Of a stretch of 64,000 nt of DNA, positions 30,966 to 38,740 are shown in pieces. Within the stretch, counting starts at the first letter, position 1, and every line of letters starts with the position of its first letter. This DNA comes from Chloroflexota bacterium (lineage in GTDB: Bacteria; Chloroflexota; Limnocylindria; Limnocylindrales; CSP1-4), in NCBI GenBank assembly GCA_003141455.1, contig PLMA01000019.1, positions 1,305 to 65,304 on the forward strand, written 5' to 3'. The notes beneath the pieces were generated by a model, which worked only from the letters and a program-made list of their open reading frames with translations, searched no databases and was not told the origin of the DNA. Made by a program: the position numbers and the translations under genes.

Positions 30966-31133
30966 ATCACATCTCCCGCCGAATCAGACGAGTCTCGAGC
31001 GCCTCGGGTTCGGAGTTTCGAAGGTCGCGGCGACGATCCTGGCCGGCAAACCTTTCGATCCGCTGACGATCCCGCCCGCCCCACCTCGGCTTCGCCGTCT
31101 CGCCCGCGCCCCGACCACCCTGACATAACTAAC

Positions 31134-31210
31134 GGCCTGTCAAGTCTTGACAGGCCTTTCTGGGGCGGATTCTGCTCTTGACACGCCGATCTTGTCAAGA
31201 GGTTGTCAAT
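31134..31210. promoter_or_regulatory. Cluster of TTGACA/TGTCAA palindromes upstream of dnaG
   Basis: Five copies of the TTGACA hexamer, in either direction, occur in 77 bases. GGCCTGTCAAG-T-CTTGACAGGCC forms a near-continuous palindrome at 31134-31156. CTCTTGACA and TGTCAAGAG form exact 9-bp arms around a 9-bp spacer at 31175-31201. A further TTGTCAA lies at 31203. The spaced repeat has the geometry of a repressor operator (as in CIRCE, but a different sequence). On the minus strand TTGACA can serve as a -35 for dnaG (18 bp to CAGAAT). The first palindrome could instead end the upstream lipoprotein gene. Confidence 0.6.
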
Positions 31211-31218
31211 ACTCCCGG

Positions 31219-31734
31219 TCAGTATCCGGCCTCCACAGCCTCGATTTGCGTGACCCGGCCCTGACGGTCGAGACAGATGGCGCCGATGCTGCCGAAACGA
31301 CCCGGTTGCCCATGGTCTGTCGGATTGAAGTCGGGCGCTTTCTGGAGAGTGACCCCGAAGTCGAGCTCGATCGTCGTCGCGGTGTCGTAGCCGGCCTGGC
31401 TACCAAGGCCGTAGCACCCCTTCGGCCAGCCACCCCAGTCATCGCGCAGGTTCGCGACCAGCACCCAGTTGTCCGGGCGGGTTCCGGCGATCAGGAGGTC
31501 GCCGGTGGTTTGACCCCCACTGATAACGTGGCCCTTGTAGTGCATGGTGAACGTCCGGCCATCGTCGAACGTGTACGTGTAGACCGTGTCGGGGCCGTCA
31601 TAGGCCACGTCCTCAGATACCACGACGCCGATCACGTCGATCTCCTTGTGGGGCGTGGAGCAGCCGGCGACACCGGCGAGGACGCCCAGGAGCAAGGCCA
31701 CAAGAGCGAGTCGTCCGACACCCATTGCCCTCAT
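31219..31734 (-). CDS. Putative lipoprotein, unknown function
   Basis: A 171-residue protein. Signal/lipobox: MRAMGVGRLALVALLLGVLAGVAGC, with Cys25 as the lipid site. The mature part is a small beta-rich domain with YTYTFDDGRTFTMHYKGH, DLLIAGTRPDNWVLVANLRDD, and a Gly/Tyr-rich stretch containing one further Cys and a Cys near the end (GAICLDRQGRV). GGGAGG lies 5 bases before the ATG, which is chosen over longer upstream frames. It is divergent from the S9 peptidase gene. I do not recognise a family. Confidence 0.72.
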   Translation of the reverse strand: MRAMGVGRLALVALLLGVLAGVAGCSTPHKEIDVIGVVVSEDVAYDGPDTVYTYTFDDGRTFTMHYKGHVISGGQTTGDLLIAGTRPDNWVLVANLRDDWGGWPKGCYGLGSQAGYDTATTIELDFGVTLQKAPDFNPTDHGQPGRFGSIGAICLDRQGRVTQIEAVEAGY

Positions 31735-31921
31735 CTCGCCTCCCTCGATGTCCCGTCTGTTTCTGAATTCGAGCCTGGGAGGATTGTGGATCACCGAGGA
31801 TCCGCCTGACATCGCCCCGCAGCGGAGACAGCCGCGTGGCAGGTCCCCGGCGCGGCTAATACACTCACGGCGAATGGGGGGAAGCGCCCTCTCTGCGCCC
31901 GTCATAGTGTCCGGAGGCATC

Positions 31922-34132
31922 ATGCCCGCAGCCCGAGTATCTCGTGTTTCCAGCGGCGAGCGCACGGCGCCTCGGTCGCTTCAGCCCGACGACCTGTACC
32001 GCCTGCGCGTTCCTTCCCAGGTGCGCCTCGCGCCCGACGGACGCCTCGCGGTGTTCGCTCTGCAGGCGACCACGGCCCGCCGGGACGGGTACGTCCAGTC
32101 GATTTGGGTGGCGCCGACCGACGGAAGCGAGGAGCCCCGCCAGCTCACGCTCGGCGCGTGGCATGACGCATCCCCTCGAATCTCGCCGGACGGACGGCTG
32201 ATGGCATTCCTGTCGGATCGGCGAACACTCGTCGAGCCCGCGCCCGCGTTTGGGCGTCCGAAGGCGGCATCCGCGGGTCGCGCGGCAGAGCCTTCGGACA
32301 CGGCCGGGGGGCGGGAGGACGTCGTCCAGGTCTACGTCTTGCCGCTCGACCGCCCGGGCGAGGCGTTGCGGGTCACGGATCTTCCGCGGGGTGTAACCAG
32401 CTTCGAGTGGTCGCCCGATGGCAAGCGCCTCGCGGTGCTGAGCCCGTCGGCAGGGGCGACAAAGGACGAGGACCACCGGCGACGCGGCGTCGACGAGCCG
32501 GCAGCCAACGGAGTGCCGACATCGGACTACCGATACGTGGACCGGCTCTCGTTCCTGCACAACGGTCGCGGCTTCGTCTACGACAGCCGCCCGCAGCTGT
32601 GGGTCGTTAACCTCGAGCCCGGCGATGTGCGTCGCCTGACGAACGTCGACTGGTTCGTGGACATGCCGGCCTGGTCGCCCGACGGCAAGCGGATCGCGTA
32701 CTGCACGAACGAGCGGCGCGACGCCGACTTCGACCCGCGCTCGCACATCTTCGTCGTCGACGTCGACTCCGGTCGCCGCACGCGCATCACGGACGCCGGC
32801 AGGGCGGATTTCACGGCACCAGCCTGGCTTCTTGACGGCCGGACGATCGCCTGCCTCGGCCACCGCTACCCTGCCCACGCTGGCAGCCGGTCCGACATCT
32901 GGCTCTTCACGGCCGACGGCTCCGACTCGGGGCGCGACGGCGGTCGCAATCTATCGGTCCGCCACGACCTCATGCCGGCGACGTCGATGAACAGCGACAT
33001 CACGCCGGGCGAGCCCGCGCGTCTGGTGGCGTCCGCGGACGGTGCCTGGCTGACATTCAGCGCCCCTTGCGACGGCTCATACGAGTTGTGGCGGATCTCC
33101 ACGGACGACGGCCGGCTTGAACGGCTGACCGAGGGCCGGGAATACATCTCGGGCTTCGACCAGATCGAGGTCGATGGCCGCCCTCGCCTGGCGTTCATCC
33201 GCTCGACGCCGACCGAGCTGCCGGATGTCTGGGCCCAGTCGGACGGTGAGGCGCCGCGCCGCGTGAGCTGTCTGAACGACCTCGTGCTCGACGACGTCAA
33301 GCTCCTCGAGCCGGTCGAGCGCTCTTACGAGGTCGAGGGGCGGCGGATCCAGGGCTGGCTCATCGAGGGAGCTGAGTCGTCGGGCTTTCGCCGGCCTGGC
33401 CCGCTCGTCGTCGAGATCCATGGCGGCCCGCAGACGCAGTACGGCTGGTCGCCTGTGCTCGAGTTCCAGATCCTGGTGGGAACAGGGATGAGCGTCTTCT
33501 ATTGCAATCCACGCGGCTCCACCGGGTATGGCCAGAACTTCGCGGATGCGAACTTCCGCGATTGGGGCGACGGTCCGACGCGGGACGTCCTCGCCGGGGT
33601 CGACGCACTCGTCGCCGATAACATCGCGAGCAGCCAGCACCTGGGCGTCACCGGGGGCTCGTATGGCGGCTACTTGACGAACTGGATCGTTGGGCACGAT
33701 CGCCGCTTTGCTGCGGCGTTCACTGCACGGTCGGTGAGCGACATGGAATCGCTGATGCTGACCGGAGACCTCGCCGGGGTAGATCCGAAGATGTTCATCG
33801 GCGCGAACCCGTGGGACGAGCCGGAGTTCTACCGCGAAGCGTCGCCGATCACGTATATCTCGTCGTGCACCACGCCGCTCCTTATCCAGCACGCGGAGGA
33901 AGATCTTCGCTGCCCGATCGGCCAGGCTGAAGAGCTGTTCGCCGTCCTGCGCGCCCACCGGCGGCCGGTCCGGTTCATGCGCGTGCCGGGGGAGAACCAC
34001 GAACTCACACGTGGGGGCACGCCCTTCCGCCGCGTCGAGAATCTCGTACAGGTCCGCGACTGGTTCCGCCACTATCTTGTCTACGGCAAACGGCGCCTAC
34101 CGCCCCTGCCGCGTGAGCGCGCCGGTAAGTAG
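31922..34132 (+). CDS. S9-family prolyl-oligopeptidase-like serine peptidase
   Basis: A 736-residue cytoplasmic peptidase. An N-terminal WD40/TolB-like propeller (~20-420) has repeated WSPDGKR blades. The C-terminal alpha/beta hydrolase (~480-736) carries the nucleophile Ser in VTGGSYGGYLTNW, the acid in QHAEEDLRCPIGQ and the His in PGENHELTRGG. This layout matches acylaminoacyl-peptidase/dipeptidyl-peptidase-like enzymes that trim short peptides. No signal peptide is present. The ATG follows GGAGG; longer in-frame starts would overlap the divergent lipoprotein promoter. It is a single-gene unit convergent with the hydrolase at 34189. Confidence 0.92.
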   Translation: MPAARVSRVSSGERTAPRSLQPDDLYRLRVPSQVRLAPDGRLAVFALQATTARRDGYVQSIWVAPTDGSEEPRQLTLGAWHDASPRISPDGRLMAFLSDRRTLVEPAPAFGRPKAASAGRAAEPSDTAGGREDVVQVYVLPLDRPGEALRVTDLPRGVTSFEWSPDGKRLAVLSPSAGATKDEDHRRRGVDEPAANGVPTSDYRYVDRLSFLHNGRGFVYDSRPQLWVVNLEPGDVRRLTNVDWFVDMPAWSPDGKRIAYCTNERRDADFDPRSHIFVVDVDSGRRTRITDAGRADFTAPAWLLDGRTIACLGHRYPAHAGSRSDIWLFTADGSDSGRDGGRNLSVRHDLMPATSMNSDITPGEPARLVASADGAWLTFSAPCDGSYELWRISTDDGRLERLTEGREYISGFDQIEVDGRPRLAFIRSTPTELPDVWAQSDGEAPRRVSCLNDLVLDDVKLLEPVERSYEVEGRRIQGWLIEGAESSGFRRPGPLVVEIHGGPQTQYGWSPVLEFQILVGTGMSVFYCNPRGSTGYGQNFADANFRDWGDGPTRDVLAGVDALVADNIASSQHLGVTGGSYGGYLTNWIVGHDRRFAAAFTARSVSDMESLMLTGDLAGVDPKMFIGANPWDEPEFYREASPITYISSCTTPLLIQHAEEDLRCPIGQAEELFAVLRAHRRPVRFMRVPGENHELTRGGTPFRRVENLVQVRDWFRHYLVYGKRRLPPLPRERAGK

Positions 34133-34188
34133 AGGCGGGCCCGTGCTTGGGCCGACGATCGCGGTGCTCGCGAGCGCGGTTCCGAGCC

Positions 34189-34848
34189 TCAGCGAGACAA
34201 CGCCCTGTTCGCCCGTATCCATTCGAGCCAGTGGCGTTCGGCTCCGACGGTAGTTGCCGGACCGTGGCCGGGCAGCACTCTCAGCCGCTCGTCCAGCCCG
34301 GCCAGGCGTCCTAGCGACTCCGCCATCTGCTCCTCGGATCCGCCGGGGAGATCGGTCCGGCCCCATGATCCCGCGAACAGCGTGTCACCCGAGAGCAGCA
34401 GACCGTTCGTGCGGTCGAGCAGACAGACCGAACCCTCAGTGTGCCCCGGCGTATGCAGGACCTCCAGGTCGATCTCGCCGAATTTGACCCGACCGCCCTC
34501 GGCCAGGTCCACCGCCGGAACGCTCGGCGGGATGGGAAACGGCGCGAAGAGCGGCTGCGGCCGCAAGAGCATCTCGCGGTCGAGCGGATGGACGGCGATG
34601 CGGGCTTCGTCGCCGGGTTGGTGATCGTGCGTCCAGGCCTGCACGGCCGCGTTGTCGCCCACGTGGTCCCAGTGGCCGTGGGTGGAGACGATCAGCTTCA
34701 GCGTCCAGCCGCGCTCCTCGAGCATGCCGCTCAGCCAGACGACCGAGGGAATCGCCGTGTCGATCGCGATCGCTTCGCTAGTGGCCGAGTCGGCGAGCAC
34801 GTAGACGTTGGTTCCGATCGGTCCGACCGTGCGGCTGAGCAACTCCAT
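34189..34848 (-). CDS. Metallo-beta-lactamase-fold hydrolase (glyoxalase II-like)
   Basis: A 219-residue protein with the binuclear zinc motifs: STHGHWDHVGDN (HxHxDH type, with Trp between), HTPGHTEGSVCLL (second His), LSGDTLFAGSWGRTD (bridging Asp) and LPGHGPATTVG (last His). The order and length match glyoxalase-II-like thioester hydrolases such as S-lactoylglutathione hydrolases or persulfide-related enzymes. Glutathione is unlikely in this kind of organism, so the thiol partner is uncertain. No Shine-Dalgarno is present; TAGTCT lies 6 bases before the ATG, suggesting a leaderless message. Confidence 0.9.
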   Translation of the reverse strand: MELLSRTVGPIGTNVYVLADSATSEAIAIDTAIPSVVWLSGMLEERGWTLKLIVSTHGHWDHVGDNAAVQAWTHDHQPGDEARIAVHPLDREMLLRPQPLFAPFPIPPSVPAVDLAEGGRVKFGEIDLEVLHTPGHTEGSVCLLDRTNGLLLSGDTLFAGSWGRTDLPGGSEEQMAESLGRLAGLDERLRVLPGHGPATTVGAERHWLEWIRANRALSR

Positions 34849-34854
34849 GCCCGG

Positions 34855-34860
34855 AGACTA
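34855..34860 (-). promoter_or_regulatory. Leaderless-type -10 element (hydrolase gene)
   Basis: TAGTCT 6 bases before the ATG of the metallo-hydrolase, which lacks a ribosome-binding site. Confidence 0.5.
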
Positions 34861-34900
34861 GCACGGCGTCGGGACTGTCCTGCTGGCCACCAACCTGGCG

Positions 34901-35185
34901 TTATGGCAGCTGGCGAATGACGTCGGCGAAGAGCGCGTCCTGGTCGATCGGCGGACGTGACGAGGGGCCGTAGTAGTCTCCGCCGGTCCACTGAAGAATC
35001 ACATACATGGCGTCCGCCGTGACGTAGACCGCCAGGTAGCCGTGGCTGTAGACCCGATACGTCTTGCCGGCCACTATTCGGACATAGGGCGGCTCGGCCT
35101 TGAGCGAGCCCTTGTCGGCGCCGAGCATTGCGGCCTCGAGAATGTGCCCCGGGCCGAGGAGCTGCGTGATCAGCCCAAATCCCAA
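34901..35185 (-). CDS. Small hypothetical protein downstream of ung
   Basis: At most 94 residues, overlapping the end of ung by 16 bases if the TTG at 35185 is the start; an internal ATG (MLGADKGS) is the alternative. The central part has protein-like alternating strands (YVRIVAGKTYRVYSHGYLAVYVTADAMYVILQW), which argues for a real small beta-rich protein translated by coupling to ung. It has no signal peptide or recognised family. Confidence 0.45.
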   Translation of the reverse strand: MGFGLITQLLGPGHILEAAMLGADKGSLKAEPPYVRIVAGKTYRVYSHGYLAVYVTADAMYVILQWTGGDYYGPSSRPPIDQDALFADVIRQLP

Positions 35186-35835
35186 TCGATCGGCGGCAGA
35201 CCGCGATTCGCAAGCTCGGCGTTGGCCCGGCGGAACGGAGCGCTGCCGATGAAACCCTTGGCCGACAGCGGCGACGGATGCGCCGACTTGACCACTATGT
35301 GCCGACTTCGGTCGATCTTCTGGCCGGCGGCCTTGGCCGGCTCACCCCACAGCAGGAACACCACAGGGGTCGGCTGCTCGCCCAGCATGGCCACGATCGA
35401 GGCGGTGAACGCTTTCCATTGGCGCCGGTGGCTGTTCGGCAGCCCCTCGCGCACGGTCAGGGCCGTGTTGAGGAGCAACACCCCGTTCCGCGCCCACGGC
35501 TCGAGCGTGGCGTCAGCTGGAACCGGATGGCCAAGGTCGGTCTCGAGTTCCTTGACGATGTTGACGAGAGACCGCGGCCGATCGACTCCAGCTCGCACCG
35601 AGAAAGCCAGACCGCTCGCCTGGCCCGGTCGGTAGTAGGGGTCTTGGCCCAGGATGGCTGCCCGGACCTGGCCGGGTGGCGTCAGGCGCAGAGCGGCGAA
35701 CACATCCTCGTCCGGGGGAAAGACCGTGGCCTGGGCTCGCTCCACGAACACGAATTCGTCGAGTTTCTTGATGTCGGCATCCGACAGCCGGGAGCCAAGG
35801 GCGGATCGCCACTCGGCGGGGAGGGTCTGCATCAT
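35170..35835 (-). CDS. ung: Uracil-DNA glycosylase, family 1
   Basis: A 221-residue enzyme that removes uracil from DNA. It has the water-activating loop LGQDPYYRPGQASGLAFSV (catalytic Asp, Tyr wall), LLLNTALTVREG (uracil-binding Asn) and HPSPLSAKGFIGSAPF (catalytic His and minor-groove loop). The length is normal for Ung. Two ATGs are adjacent (35835 and 35832). TACACT lies 7 bases before the first, with no Shine-Dalgarno, so a leaderless start there is likely. Upstream codons in the same frame are ignored for that reason. Confidence 0.95.
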   Translation of the reverse strand: MMQTLPAEWRSALGSRLSDADIKKLDEFVFVERAQATVFPPDEDVFAALRLTPPGQVRAAILGQDPYYRPGQASGLAFSVRAGVDRPRSLVNIVKELETDLGHPVPADATLEPWARNGVLLLNTALTVREGLPNSHRRQWKAFTASIVAMLGEQPTPVVFLLWGEPAKAAGQKIDRSRHIVVKSAHPSPLSAKGFIGSAPFRRANAELANRGLPPIDWDLG

Positions 35836-35842
35836 GCCTGCG

Positions 35843-35848
35843 AGTGTA
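35843..35848 (-). promoter_or_regulatory. Leaderless-type -10 element (ung)
   Basis: TACACT 7 bases before the ung ATG; no Shine-Dalgarno sequence between them. Confidence 0.55.
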
Positions 35849-35982
35849 CGCGAGCTCGACGCGGTCGCACCGTGCACCGCCACCACTGCCGGGTCGCGCC
35901 CATCCTTTCGAGGTGAGAACATCCGAGCAGTCGCCGACCATCGATCGACGGCGCCGAAACCACGCTGCCCGAGGAGTACTCG

Positions 35983-36309
35983 ATGATCGTTTGCCTGCCC
36001 GTAACCGCCGACGGCCAGATGGGTCAAAGCTGGGGTCGTGCCGACCGCGTCGCGATCGCCGAGGTGGGCGAATTAGGGATAAGCAAGTGGGAGGAATTCG
36101 AGGTCGGCTGGGACAAGACGCACGACGCGCTCGAGCATGGCCAACACCACGAGCGCATTGCCCGATTCCTGACCGACCATCGCGTGGGGTGCGTCGTGGC
36201 CGGGCACATGGGTCCACCGATGGTGCAAATGCTGGGCGAGATGGGCATCAGCGTGCGGCTCGGTGCCTCGGGCGAAGCACGCAAGGCTGCAGCCTCGGCC
36301 CGGAATTAG
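35983..36309 (+). CDS. NifX/NafY-like (dinitrogenase iron-molybdenum cofactor) family protein
   Basis: A 108-residue stand-alone domain of the Nitro_FeMo-Co fold. It starts MIVCLPVTADGQMGQSWGRADRVAIAEV and ends with the characteristic RIARFLTDHRVGCVVAGHMGPPMVQMLGEMGISVRLGAS. Family members bind iron-sulfur or molybdenum clusters; many are not linked to nitrogen fixation, and no nif gene is present here. A general metal-cluster carrier role is the safest inference. GAGGAG precedes the ATG. It overlaps the convergent amidinohydrolase gene by 4 bases at the 3' end. Confidence 0.85.
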   Translation: MIVCLPVTADGQMGQSWGRADRVAIAEVGELGISKWEEFEVGWDKTHDALEHGQHHERIARFLTDHRVGCVVAGHMGPPMVQMLGEMGISVRLGASGEARKAAASARN

Positions 36310-37154
36310 CGGCTGCCGCCCGAGAGCGGCTCGCGGCAGACCGGGAGGACGTTCACCAGGCAGGTCGGGCCGCCGTCGGCGAGCGCGAACTCGTCGAGCT
36401 CGAGCTCGTGAGCTCGCAGTCCGGTCTCACGCAGGAGCCGCGCGGCGGTCGGGTTTCCCGAGGCGAGGAACGCGTGCCCGCCGACCGCGAGGACGTTGGC
36501 TCCCAGCAGTTCGTCGTCGGGCAGCAGCAGGCGGCGGACCTCACGGGGCGGTGCCGCGTCGGGGCCGGCCGCGTCGAGCGAGGCGAAGCCCGCGGCCGTG
36601 CCGATGAGCATGTCCGGCGCCACGGCCGTGACGGCCGTGGCGAGGTGAAGGCGATCCGTCACGGGACAGAGGAAGGGCCGGTATCCGAGGGACCGTGCCG
36701 CGTCTGCGAGCACGCGCGCGCCGAGGACGTTGGTCCGGGCGCTCAAGCCGATCGCAAGGCGGTCGCCGAAGATGACCACATCGCCGCCCTCAAGCGTCCC
36801 CGGATCCTCAACTGGGACGACCCGCGTCCCTTCCGGCAGGCGGGCAAGGGCCGCCTGAAGGACGGACTCGACCTCGGGCCGCCGGGAGGCGACAGCAGGC
36901 CGCGCCACCACGACCGTCGGCAATCGATCCGGAAGGGCTGGTGCCAGCGCGACGAGCGTGTCCGATACGAACGTGGCGTCGGGGAGATCCGGTTCCTCGG
37001 GAAGACGCAACAATGACAGCCCGGCGTCCTCGAGCGCCGCGCAGAACGCCTCATGCTGCGCGTGAACCCGCGAAACGTCGATCCGGTGGCGGTCCGGGTG
37101 GGTCGAGATCGCGTCGTGGAAGGCAGGGCCTGGCGGCCGGACGATGACGAGCAT
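36306..37154 (-). CDS. Dimethylarginine dimethylaminohydrolase-like enzyme
   Basis: A 282-residue guanidino-modifying enzyme fold. It has the substrate-entry motif LPDATFVSDT, EGGDVVIFGDRLAIGLSARTN (Glu for guanidinium), the catalytic His in DRLHLATAVTAV, and the C-terminal nucleophile Cys in ADGGPTCLVNVLP. This spacing matches DDAH, which releases citrulline and methylamines from methylated arginine, rather than arginine deiminase (~400 residues). Together with ornithine carbamoyltransferase and carbamate kinase it would supply citrulline for ATP formation. The start is the ATG with TACGAT 6 bases upstream and no ribosome-binding site. Confidence 0.82.
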   Translation of the reverse strand: MLVIVRPPGPAFHDAISTHPDRHRIDVSRVHAQHEAFCAALEDAGLSLLRLPEEPDLPDATFVSDTLVALAPALPDRLPTVVVARPAVASRRPEVESVLQAALARLPEGTRVVPVEDPGTLEGGDVVIFGDRLAIGLSARTNVLGARVLADAARSLGYRPFLCPVTDRLHLATAVTAVAPDMLIGTAAGFASLDAAGPDAAPPREVRRLLLPDDELLGANVLAVGGHAFLASGNPTAARLLRETGLRAHELELDEFALADGGPTCLVNVLPVCREPLSGGSR

Positions 37155-37160
37155 CCGCGC

Positions 37161-37166
37161 ATCGTA
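37161..37166 (-). promoter_or_regulatory. Leaderless-type -10 element (amidinohydrolase gene)
   Basis: TACGAT exactly 6 bases before the ATG at 37154; no Shine-Dalgarno. Confidence 0.55.
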
Positions 37167-37284
37167 GCGGTCTGCGGCGGAGGGATGCCGCCCACGGACG
37201 AGCGCATACCCCTTCCCTACGGTCACGCCATCTGGCATCACTGCGCCGGGACAGGCGCTCGCGCCTCGCGCAGCCGTGGACGCC

Positions 37285-37974
37285 CTACCGCAGCCTGAAG
37301 ACCCGAAGCGTCGTGCGGCCCTTCCCGTACGCCACTTCGCTGCCCAACTCGGCGGTCGCGAGGAAGTCAGTCGGCTGCGCCAGCCGGTGAACAACCAGGG
37401 CATCCACCAGGGGACCCAGCTCGAGGCTGCCCTTGCTTCGAAGCTCGGTGTCCACCAGGCAGAGCGTCTTCCACGACTTGTCCGGCTGCTCCGCGGGCGT
37501 CTCGAAGATGGCCTCGTAGGTCCGCCCGCCGATCGTCAAGGTCGTGCGGCAGCCTTCGTACGCAGGCTCCGCGCCGTGGTTCATGGTCCAGATGCACAGG
37601 TTGCTGACGATGTCATTCGTGCTCGGTCGGTTGGAGCTGGTGATCCAGAAGTCGAAACTCTCGCACCACAGCCCGCTGCCGACGGTTTCAAAGTCGAAAT
37701 CGAGCGTCAGGCGCGTCTCGGTCAGCCGACGGGGCAGCTGTTCCCCTGCCCCCAGCTCAACCCACGGTGATCGTCCCGCAAGCACCTCGGGGTAGCACTT
37801 CATGGACGGTCCGGCGCTCTCGGGCCAATCCCACTCCCAGCCTGCTTCGTCCTGACTACGAAAGACGCTCTGCCGGTAGTTCGCGATGTCGCCCTTGCCA
37901 TAGACGTTGTTGTAGAGCACGGCTCCGGAGATTGGGAGCAGGGCCGAGTCGTCCGACAGGATCGTCGTAGCCAT
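37285..37974 (-). CDS. GH12-like (endoglucanase/xyloglucanase fold) protein lacking the nucleophile
   Basis: A 229-residue protein following the GH12 pattern: VLYNNVYGKGDIANYRQSVF, GWEWDWPESAGPSMKCYPEVLAG, ESFDFWIT, SNLCIWTMNHG, and the final AELGSEVAYGKGRTTLRVFRL. In active GH12 enzymes the strand corresponding to SNLCIW reads EIMIW or ELMIW, with Glu as nucleophile; here that position is Asn125. The second Glu (GSEV) is retained. It is therefore either a carbohydrate-binding descendant or an enzyme with altered chemistry. There is no signal peptide, unusual for a cellulase-like protein. The ATG has GGAGG 6 bases upstream. Confidence 0.7.
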   Translation of the reverse strand: MATTILSDDSALLPISGAVLYNNVYGKGDIANYRQSVFRSQDEAGWEWDWPESAGPSMKCYPEVLAGRSPWVELGAGEQLPRRLTETRLTLDFDFETVGSGLWCESFDFWITSSNRPSTNDIVSNLCIWTMNHGAEPAYEGCRTTLTIGGRTYEAIFETPAEQPDKSWKTLCLVDTELRSKGSLELGPLVDALVVHRLAQPTDFLATAELGSEVAYGKGRTTLRVFRLR

Positions 37975-38102
37975 GATGCCCTCCAGCGCTGGCGCGGATC
38001 GTGTCGCGCGTCCTGCGCCATACGGTACTCGACTCTGCCCGCTCGGAAGCTCCGCGGCGGAGCTCAGCGCAGACATCCGGACCCGACAGAAGCGCAACGA
38101 GT

Positions 38103-38720
38103 TCAGATCCCCAGTCGGAAGTCCGAGATACTCTGCCTGGTCAGAGATATGTCCTCGAAGACCGCCGACGTTCCTTCGCCGAGCGGGCACTGGGTGCTGA
38201 TCCCCACCCAGATCGATGCTGGGTAGTCATTCTTGAAAAGGCGAATCAACTGCCAGCTCTTCTTGTCGAGCGAGTAGTAGAACCCGACGGTCTTCGTGTC
38301 CGACGAGATCCTCATATGGACACTTCTCGCCTCGATGACGTCGTGGTTGTTGTCGTCAGAGGTCCCGATGGTGCGAACGCTGACCATCCTGGTCTTCTGG
38401 CGCTCATCCATCTCCATCGCCATCTTCAGCCAGAGGTCCGCCTTCACATAGATGTAGAGAGTCCCGGCGTCATATGTCTTGCGGAACGTCGGTGTGACCC
38501 TGGCCATGAGGTGAAGGGCTGCTCGTTGTCGACCTCGGTCAGGAGCAGTGGTGCCGTGTCGTTGGACAGCTTCCCATCCGGGTCGACGAAATTGTCGCGC
38601 CTCGCTTCGCTCGCGAGAGTGATCCTTCCCTCCTCGACCTTCGCGTGAGCGGCAGCCTGGTTGAGCGACCGAGTGAAGGTGATCCCCCGGCAGCTTGATG
38701 CGGCACTCTTCGGTCTTCAC
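38103..38720 (-). pseudogene. DUF1349-domain protein, broken by two compensating frameshifts
   Basis: The C-terminal two thirds read as a clear DUF1349 (concanavalin-like) protein: FRKTYDAGTLYIYVKADLWLKM, VSVRTIGTSDDNN, YYSLDKKSWQLIRLF, STQCPLGEGTSAVFEDI. Between about 38683 and 38512 the conserved reading lies in another frame (KVEEGRITLASEARRDNFV, PDGKLSNDTAPLLLTEVDN). One extra base in the run of five C at 38684-38688 and one missing base near 38510 explain both shifts; correcting them gives ...CRIKLPGITFTRS... and ...QPFTLMARVTPTF... without stops. It could be a decaying gene or homopolymer sequencing errors. The reading may begin at the GTG at 38720. The DUF1349 role is unknown, perhaps sugar binding. 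Confidence 0.75.
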
Positions 38721-38740
38721 GTTCTCGGGAGACTTCTTCT

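Noticed and set aside
29274-31181. A 635-codon open frame on the plus strand opposite dnaG
   Set aside because: It is the complementary frame of a certain dnaG gene; the translation has no domain and is Arg/Val/Leu-rich as expected for a shadow.
35983-36309. A nitrogen-fixation gene cluster
   Set aside because: Only one small NifX-like domain is present and no nif structural or assembly genes surround it.
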